Shown one piece after another: positions 59,601 to 64,000 of a stretch of DNA of 64,000 nt (positions within the stretch are counted from its first letter, which is position 1; each line of letters begins with the position of its first letter). The notes beneath the pieces were generated by a model that searched no databases, was not told the origin of the DNA, and saw only the letters and a list, made by a program, of their open reading frames with translations. Source of the stretch: Companilactobacillus hulinensis (GTDB taxonomy: Bacteria; Bacillota; Bacilli; Lactobacillales; Lactobacillaceae); the NCBI RefSeq assembly GCF_003946555.1, contig NZ_RHOO01000004.1, positions 110,840-174,839 on the forward strand. The letters are read 5' to 3'. The translations under genes were made by a program, and so were the position numbers.

Positions 59601-62178
59601 TAATACCATCTGAACTCTTTTCTATACTTAATTCATCAAGTTTCCTATTCTGTATTCCAATAGAAAGAGTTTTTATACGGGTATCATGCAAATAATCAAA
59701 ATTAGTAATTTGATTATCATCCAAACGTAATTCTCCGAAACGATAAATATCCTTAAATGCCGAAATGTCACTGATTTGATTGTTGCCCAAATGCAAATAA
59801 TGTAAAAATAAGTTTTCCAATACTGTAATGTCGCTAATTTGATTATTAGTCAGGTGCAAACGCATAAGATCTGCTTTATTTTTTAATGCGGTAATGTCAC
59901 CAACTTGATTATTATCCAAATCCAAGATAAGAAGTTCATTCAAATTCTTTAGTGGCATTATGTCACTGATTTGATTGTTGTTCAAAAATAAGGTAAGAAG
60001 ACTCGTATTACTACTTAATGCTGTAATGTCACTGATTTGATTATTGCCTAATCGTAAGTAATTAAGTGATGACAAATTCTTTAATGCTGTAATATCACTG
60101 ATTCGATTATTGTTCAAATATAATTTATAAAGTTTGGGTAAGCTCTCTAATGTTGTAATATCACTAATCTGATTATCAGATAAATTCAAATCGGTTAGAC
60201 TTTCAGCAAATTCTAATCCTTCTAGATTCTCTATATTTTTTTCAGTTAAATCTAAAGATTTCACCTCTTTAAGATTATCTTGAGTTAGTTCCTTCCCACC
60301 AAGTTGTTCTTTGATGGCATTTTGTAGATTTTCATCTGGCATCCATGTAGAGATATCTGGTTCCGCAGTTTTAAATACCACGGGTTGCTTGATATTAATG
60401 GTAGCAGACTCCCGCCTTATTCCACCAACAAGCACAGACAGTTTAAATTGTAAGTCAATTATTCCATCTGAAAGATTTTCTGCTGGTATCTTCAAGATAC
60501 GTGTTTCTTCATCAAATCCATCACCTGCATACTCAACATCACTATTTTCACCAAATAGTGAATTATAATCTATAGAAATACTCCCATCTTCCTCTTTTTC
60601 TATAGTTAATTCATCAAGTGTTACGTTCTGTCCTCCCAAGTAAACTGAGTACAAATATTCATTTAAATAATCAAAATTTGTGATTTGATTATCACTCAAA
60701 TCTAAGTAACTAATTGATGGTAAATTTTTCAATCCTGAAATGTCACTAATTTTATTACTATGTAAATATACGTAACGAAGTGATGGTAAATCTTCTAATC
60801 CTGAAATGTCACTAATTTTATTATTATACAAAATCAAGTCCGTAAGATTGGGCAAATCTTTCAATTCTGAAATATTGTTAATTTTATTATTTTGCAAACG
60901 TAATTCGACAAGTGAGGGTAAATTTTTCAATCCTGAAACTTCACTAATTTCATTATCCTGTAGATTTAAGTAGTAAAGTAATGGTAAATTATTCAATCCC
61001 GAAATGTCACTAATTTTATTATCCTGTAGATTTAAGTAGTAAAGTGATGACAAATTTTTCAATTCTGAAATATTGCTAATTTTATTAGTTCGAAAATTTA
61101 TTCTCTGTAAATTTCTTGCAAATTCTAATCCTTTTATATCAGCTATACCAATCTCAGGTAAATACAAATCTTCTATACCAAGCAGATCTTCTTTAGTAGC
61201 TGTCATCGGATCAAGGCCATATAAATCACAAATTGCATTCCGTAAATTATCATCTGGCATCCACTCTGACATACTCTGTTCTTTGGCAGGTAACACTTGT
61301 TTAAAGTTCACAGTTGTGTATGTACCATTAACATTAACCTGAAATTCTAAATTAGTGACACCATCTGAGATATTCTCCGCAGGTATTTCTAATATTAGCG
61401 TATCTGTATTGAGGTTCCCATCTCCCAAATATTTTACTTGACCGTTTTTACTGAAAAACGAACTAAAATCTAAGTAAATAATACCGTCTTTTTCTTCAGA
61501 TATTGGTACCTCTCCAGATTTCACACTTTGACCATAAACATCAAAAATTCCTTTTTTGCCATCTAATGCATCAAAATTTGTAATTTGATTATATTCTAAT
61601 TCTACGTATTCAAGATTCTGAAGATTCTTTAATGGAGAAATATCACTGATTTGATTGTTATCCAACCGCATACGTCTAAGATGGGTCAGATTTTCCAGAG
61701 GACCGATATTTTCCACCTGATTATTACACAAATACAAATTGACCAAATTTTGAAGATTAGACAGAGGTGAAATATCACTTATTTGATTGTCACCTAAATC
61801 CAAGTACGTAAGATTTTTACAATTTGACAATGGTGAGATATCCACTATTTGATTTAAGCATATATCCAATCTGGTTAAATTTTCAGCCAGCTCTAGTCCT
61901 TTTACATCTGATATTCCTTCTCTTCTAAGATACAGGCTTTTTACTTCTTTAATATGCTCTGGAGTAAGCTTTCCTCGACCTATATTAAGTTCGTCCTCAA
62001 TAGCGTTACGCAAATTTTCATCTGGCATCCAAGCATATTCATCCTCAGTAGCTTCTTCTGCATGTACAACATGCGTTCTAGCTAAATGTGATATCAAATG
62101 TGAACTGCTAACCGTTGATGTAAACAACAGACCTGTACTAACTCCCGCTACAACCTTAACCATTTTTTTACCTGACAT
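56692..62178 (-). CDS. Giant LRR/Ig-like surface protein with SLAP-like C-terminus
   Basis: 1828 residues. Signal peptide (cleavage likely after HVVHA, about 40). Five blocks each open with an N-cap helix W(M/I)PDExL..AI (at about 47, 305, 611, 1017, 1272) followed by internalin-type 21-22-residue LRRs (consensus NLxxLxLxxNQISDIS) and a beta domain. Three Ig-like domains (VDFDSDWNNKMGF type) follow blocks 3, 4 and 5. A 14-residue EDPDPTDPDNPEEP repeat (about 1536-1625) forms a rigid stalk. Three SLAP-like modules (about 1636-1828; STHEWIHEGHVIEY, STNEWIPADAVTFE) predict non-covalent wall binding. No LPXTG motif. Probably an adhesin; ligand unknown. Confidence 0.88.
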   Translation of the reverse strand: MSGKKMVKVVAGVSTGLLFTSTVSSSHLISHLARTHVVHAEEATEDEYAWMPDENLRNAIEDELNIGRGKLTPEHIKEVKSLYLRREGISDVKGLELAENLTRLDICLNQIVDISPLSNCKNLTYLDLGDNQISDISPLSNLQNLVNLYLCNNQVENIGPLENLTHLRRMRLDNNQISDISPLKNLQNLEYVELEYNQITNFDALDGKKGIFDVYGQSVKSGEVPISEEKDGIIYLDFSSFFSKNGQVKYLGDGNLNTDTLILEIPAENISDGVTNLEFQVNVNGTYTTVNFKQVLPAKEQSMSEWMPDDNLRNAICDLYGLDPMTATKEDLLGIEDLYLPEIGIADIKGLEFARNLQRINFRTNKISNISELKNLSSLYYLNLQDNKISDISGLNNLPLLYYLNLQDNEISEVSGLKNLPSLVELRLQNNKINNISELKDLPNLTDLILYNNKISDISGLEDLPSLRYVYLHSNKISDISGLKNLPSISYLDLSDNQITNFDYLNEYLYSVYLGGQNVTLDELTIEKEEDGSISIDYNSLFGENSDVEYAGDGFDEETRILKIPAENLSDGIIDLQFKLSVLVGGIRRESATINIKQPVVFKTAEPDISTWMPDENLQNAIKEQLGGKELTQDNLKEVKSLDLTEKNIENLEGLEFAESLTDLNLSDNQISDITTLESLPKLYKLYLNNNRISDITALKNLSSLNYLRLGNNQISDITALSSNTSLLTLFLNNNQISDIMPLKNLNELLILDLDNNQVGDITALKNKADLMRLHLTNNQISDITVLENLFLHYLHLGNNQISDISAFKDIYRFGELRLDDNQITNFDYLHDTRIKTLSIGIQNRKLDELSIEKSSDGIISIDYSSLFGKNSNINYLGKGDFNIKDNVLTISEEELSDGMIKSQFELTGETIDNEYVSTVSIEHPIVFKTQSPIIHVKDQTVDFDSDWNNKMGFDGATDEYGFDVDFDNIESSAPVNTKEPGEHEVSYWFKDNPEKKFIATITVREDPENPEPNISEWMSDEKLQEAIKKQLNGKKLTQGNLSKVESLDLSGKGIASIDGLEFAESLIDLNLSDNQITNFDVLDGKSIETLNTEGQKVELKEQSDVEKGTDGWITLSIDLPFGENSTVKYAGNEVEFNKDTGKLRIPAKNLEDGIIDLEFNVSITNNDKPHDIVVNVSQPVIFKTQDPVINVENQAVDFNSNWDNKMGFISATDKYGVNVEFDDIESSGNVQTNIPGEYEVDYWFKGDGNNKFTATVVVNENPDKPVDYSWIPDTKLREAIEKQLNGEKLTTDNIKNVNTLELSGKGITSLKGLEFAENLNNLNLSDNQITDISDLSELGSLNNLNLSGNGITNFDALNGKNIETLNTEGQKVELKEQSDVQKGTDGWIILSIDLPFGENSTVTYAGGEGEFNKKTGKLRIPAKNLEDGIIDLKFNVSITNNDKSHDTVVNASQPVTYRTQKSNIVTENKDVEFGSDWNPSIGFVSAIDKYGVSRSVGDLQADGEVDTNKPATYTITYSFANDPEYKIVALITVLDKDPDPTDPDNPEEPEDPDPTDPDNPEEPEDPDPTDPDNPEEPGYPDPTDPDNPEEPEDPDPTDPDNPSEPEDPDPTDPDNPGNPDPVDPEKPTPPSVENITSTNIMTDKQSLNIYDSNGKNTGVKNLSGTTDFKTTKKAEIDGEVYFQISDDEWIKESDTQVFHANKSVVRTHIGSYKELVTLTGEKVKNRALSCFSNWSTGRFIYINGEKYYQVSTHEWIHEGHVIEYTPLTGVVTPSADSQLYDAEGNKSNRGLKKNASFYTDMTAEINGQLMYRVSTNEWIPADAVTFE
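57315..57571 (-). repeat. In-gene tandem repeat encoding the Pro/Asp/Glu stalk
   Basis: About six 42-bp units encode EDPDPTDPDNPEEP with small variations (EEPGYPD, SEPEDPD, GNPDPVD at the end). Reverse-strand frames across it are open only because of the repeat. Copy number is likely to vary between strains. Confidence 0.85.
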
Positions 62179-62217
62179 AATTTCACTTCCTTTATGTGAT
62201 TTATTTAACGTATGAAT

Positions 62218-62247
62218 ATTTTACCGAGTTACCTGTGAACTTGTCAT
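62218..62247 (-). promoter_or_regulatory. Promoter of the giant LRR gene
   Basis: ATGACA (62247-62242), 18-bp spacer, TAAAAT (62223-62218), then an ATTTATTTAACG-rich leader and AAAGGAAGTGAAATT before the start; the same layout as the other two LRR genes. Confidence 0.55.
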
Positions 62248-62267
62248 GTTTAAACACAACAAATAGC

Positions 62268-62291
62268 AAAAAAGATTGCTTTCGCAATCTT
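62268..62291 (-). terminator. Terminator of the third LRR-family gene
   Basis: AAGATTGC-gaaa-GCAATCTT with a T-run on the minus strand, 12 bp after the stop. Confidence 0.9.
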
Positions 62292-62303
62292 CATTAGTAG
62301 AAA

Positions 62304-63821
62304 CTATTTGAATGTAACTGAATCTGCAGATACCCATTCATCAGTTGCCACACGATACATTAATTTGCCATTAATTGTAGCTGTTTTATCAGTGATGAAT
62401 GTTAATCCTTCTTTCAATGCACGATTAGATTTTTTACCCTTGCTATTATAAAGTTGTGCATTTTCAGTGGCGTTAACTACTCCACTGATTTTTTTGTATT
62501 CCAAGACATGGTCATCATGTACCCATTCGTGAGTCGCAACTCTGTGATGCCATTCGCCTTGGAAGTATGCATAACGGTCTGTATACCAGTTCGTCATTTT
62601 TTCAAGTGCTCTATTTTCAACAAGTCCCGCGTTTCTAAACTTTGTTAAATCCTTAATAGAATCACCGTGAGTTTGCACATATGAATCGTTGAAGTAGAAT
62701 ACTTTTACATCATCAACTTTTACCCAGTCGTCATTATTAAGTTTATAATACTCAACACCATTAACAGTATTAATTTTATCCGTTACAAAATCTGTTGTCT
62801 GTTTTGTAAGTTTCTTTTCTCCTGTTTTTGTTCCACTTAAATTGTAGATATCCAAAGATTTTTTATCAGTCATAATATTTGTTGGTTCGATGTCTCTGAT
62901 AGAATTACCATTCTGATTCCCTGAATTTTCTGTTCCGCCATTTCCATCCGGTTCTTCTGGATTCTCTGTTTCACCATTCCCATCCGGATTTTCTGGATTC
63001 TCTGTTCCACCTTTATCATCTGGATCAGGTTCCAATATTTCAGGTTTAATCGTAAACGGTTGAGTTAGTCTAATAGTAGTTCGGCCTGATACATTAGTAC
63101 TGAATATAAAGATACTTTGTTCAAAGACAAAACGTAAAGTATGAGTCTTCACCAATTCTCTCAAATAATCTGTAACATTGTGTATTGTCAAAACATTGCC
63201 TTTTAGTTCAAAATCTTTTTCTTCTATGTTATTGTCATCTATTTTCAAAGAAAACGCCGAATTTCTTACAATTTCTCCTGATGATTTACCAAAATAATCA
63301 CTCAAATTAATAACTATTTTACTGCCATCAATTTCAATTGTATTTTCACGAATATTCTGCGCATCAATGGCCAGTGAACCAGTTCCCGGTTTTAATACAG
63401 CTAAGTCATCAAAATTTGCTGTTTCTCTGTCTAAAATGTGATATTTCTTTTCTGGATTGTCAAAGTTATTCAATAATTCATAATTTGCTGGTAATTTAGA
63501 AATTCCAACTTTACCAAGGCCCTGAAGATGCTCTATACCTTCTAAATCCGTAACTTTTGACAAATCAATGTTTTTGGGAATTCTCTTGTTCATTAATTCC
63601 TGTGTCAAATCACTAACATCGACTTCTAATGCTGATGCAATTGCCTTTTGTAACTCTCCATCTGGCATCCAACCATCAATATTTCCATTTTCAGTGTCAG
63701 CTTGAACATTTTCGATTAAACTGTCATTTGAAAATACATTCATAGAGTCCAAAGCAACCGCGGAGGTAATCGTTCCTACTGATAACAACGAGGAAACCAT
63801 AATTACTTTTATTTTCTTCAT
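62304..63821 (-). CDS. SLAP-domain surface protein with degenerate LRR head
   Basis: 505 residues from ATG 63821 (GGGAAGTGAAAATT upstream; GTG 63830 also in frame). Signal peptide (KKIKVIMVSSLLSVGTITSAVA). The N-cap GWMPDGELQKAIASAL is kept, but only one or two LRR-like units (IDLSKVTDLEGIEHLQGL) remain, followed by a beta domain, a Gly/Asn/Glu linker (NPDGNGETENPEEPDGNGG, about 285-315) and three SLAP-like modules (about 318-505; ATHEWVHDDHVLEY, ATDEWVSADSVTFK). Predicted to bind the wall non-covalently. Paralogue of the giant gene by its head, tail, leader and terminator. Confidence 0.82.
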   Translation of the reverse strand: MKKIKVIMVSSLLSVGTITSAVALDSMNVFSNDSLIENVQADTENGNIDGWMPDGELQKAIASALEVDVSDLTQELMNKRIPKNIDLSKVTDLEGIEHLQGLGKVGISKLPANYELLNNFDNPEKKYHILDRETANFDDLAVLKPGTGSLAIDAQNIRENTIEIDGSKIVINLSDYFGKSSGEIVRNSAFSLKIDDNNIEEKDFELKGNVLTIHNVTDYLRELVKTHTLRFVFEQSIFIFSTNVSGRTTIRLTQPFTIKPEILEPDPDDKGGTENPENPDGNGETENPEEPDGNGGTENSGNQNGNSIRDIEPTNIMTDKKSLDIYNLSGTKTGEKKLTKQTTDFVTDKINTVNGVEYYKLNNDDWVKVDDVKVFYFNDSYVQTHGDSIKDLTKFRNAGLVENRALEKMTNWYTDRYAYFQGEWHHRVATHEWVHDDHVLEYKKISGVVNATENAQLYNSKGKKSNRALKEGLTFITDKTATINGKLMYRVATDEWVSADSVTFK

Positions 63822-63861
63822 AATTTTCACTTCCCTTTATGTGATTTATTTAACTTCGTGA

Positions 63862-63891
63862 ATTGTAAAATTAATCCGAACACCTAATCAA
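63862..63891 (-). promoter_or_regulatory. Promoter of the third LRR-family gene, at the IS boundary
   Basis: TTGATT (63891-63886), 18-bp spacer, TACAAT (63867-63862). The -35 borders the poly-A/T run where the likely insertion sequence begins. Confidence 0.5.
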
Positions 63892-64000
63892 AAAAAAATA
63901 CCCATAGTAAATGTTTTACAATGGTAGTGACTAAACAGACCATGAAAGAAGACATTTACTATGAGCATATCTACTTTAACACAGTATCACCGTGGTGCCA
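63892..64000 (+). mobile_element. Probable left end of an IS30-like insertion sequence (cut by window edge)
   Basis: ATACCCATAGTAAATGTTTTA (about 63899-63919) looks like a terminal inverted repeat; CATTTACTATG recurs inverted at about 63953-63963. From ATG 63961 a frame opens reading MSISTLTQYHRGA, like the N-terminus of IS30-family transposases. Only about 13 codons are visible, so the family call rests on little. Confidence 0.45.

Overview
This window is core chromosome of a low-GC Gram-positive bacterium of the family Lactobacillaceae. The evidence is the gene order (str operon next to clpC-rpoB-rpoC; pth-mfd-divIC-tilS-hpt-ftsH-hslO-dusB-lysS), an L-lactate dehydrogenase gene, a delta subunit of RNA polymerase, frequent TTG starts with strong AGGAGG-type ribosome binding sites, and surface proteins with C-terminal SLAP-like wall-binding modules. 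The gene set and surface proteins fit a Companilactobacillus-type species (former L. alimentarius/farciminis group), but that genus-level guess is an inference.

Layout. 1-3.5 kb: end of rpsG, rpsL, a prepilin peptidase (comC) and a tandem pair of esterases. 3.6-13.7 kb: rpoC, rpoB and clpC on the minus strand. 14.0-14.5 kb: a five-tRNA operon (Val, Leu, Thr, Gly, Pro). 15-30 kb: a minus-strand housekeeping run from pth to lysS. 30-32 kb: ldh and a CBS/ACT protein of the c-di-AMP-binding CbpA type. 32-37 kb: alr, acpS, cshA, murF. 37-41.6 kb: an MFS exporter, rpmE2, an Lsa-type ABC-F gene with a long attenuator-like leader, and murA. 41.7-44.6 kb: pyrG with a CTP-attenuation leader, rpoE and a DUF1934 protein. 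44.6-50 kb (plus strand): lipL-like, an HD phosphohydrolase, glpD/glpO, a YjbR-like protein and mscL. 50-55.4 kb: an unassigned NAD(P)-binding dehydrogenase, a small membrane protein, then purR-glmU-prs. 55.7-63.8 kb: three paralogous leucine-rich-repeat surface proteins sharing one promoter design. The window ends in what looks like the left end of an IS30-like element.

The least expected content lies between genes. Two families of multi-copy, strongly folded elements recur. Family A (about 115 nt) has seven full copies and one truncated copy. Family B (about 150-185 nt) has four copies and one remnant. Within each family the outer helix arms differ almost completely between copies yet remain complementary within each copy, while loop and junction motifs are conserved; that is the signature of a selected RNA fold. 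Most copies sit directly downstream of a gene, in sense orientation, ahead of an intrinsic terminator (cbpA, alr, prs, lysS, mscL, an LRR gene). The truncated A copy is built into the ABC-F leader. I cannot match either family to a named RNA class without a search.

Other points: MurA carries Asp where the usual catalytic Cys lies, predicting intrinsic fosfomycin resistance. The pyrG promoter starts at GGGCTC ahead of a terminator, as in the Bacillus reiterative-transcription switch. rpoB has a long structured leader.
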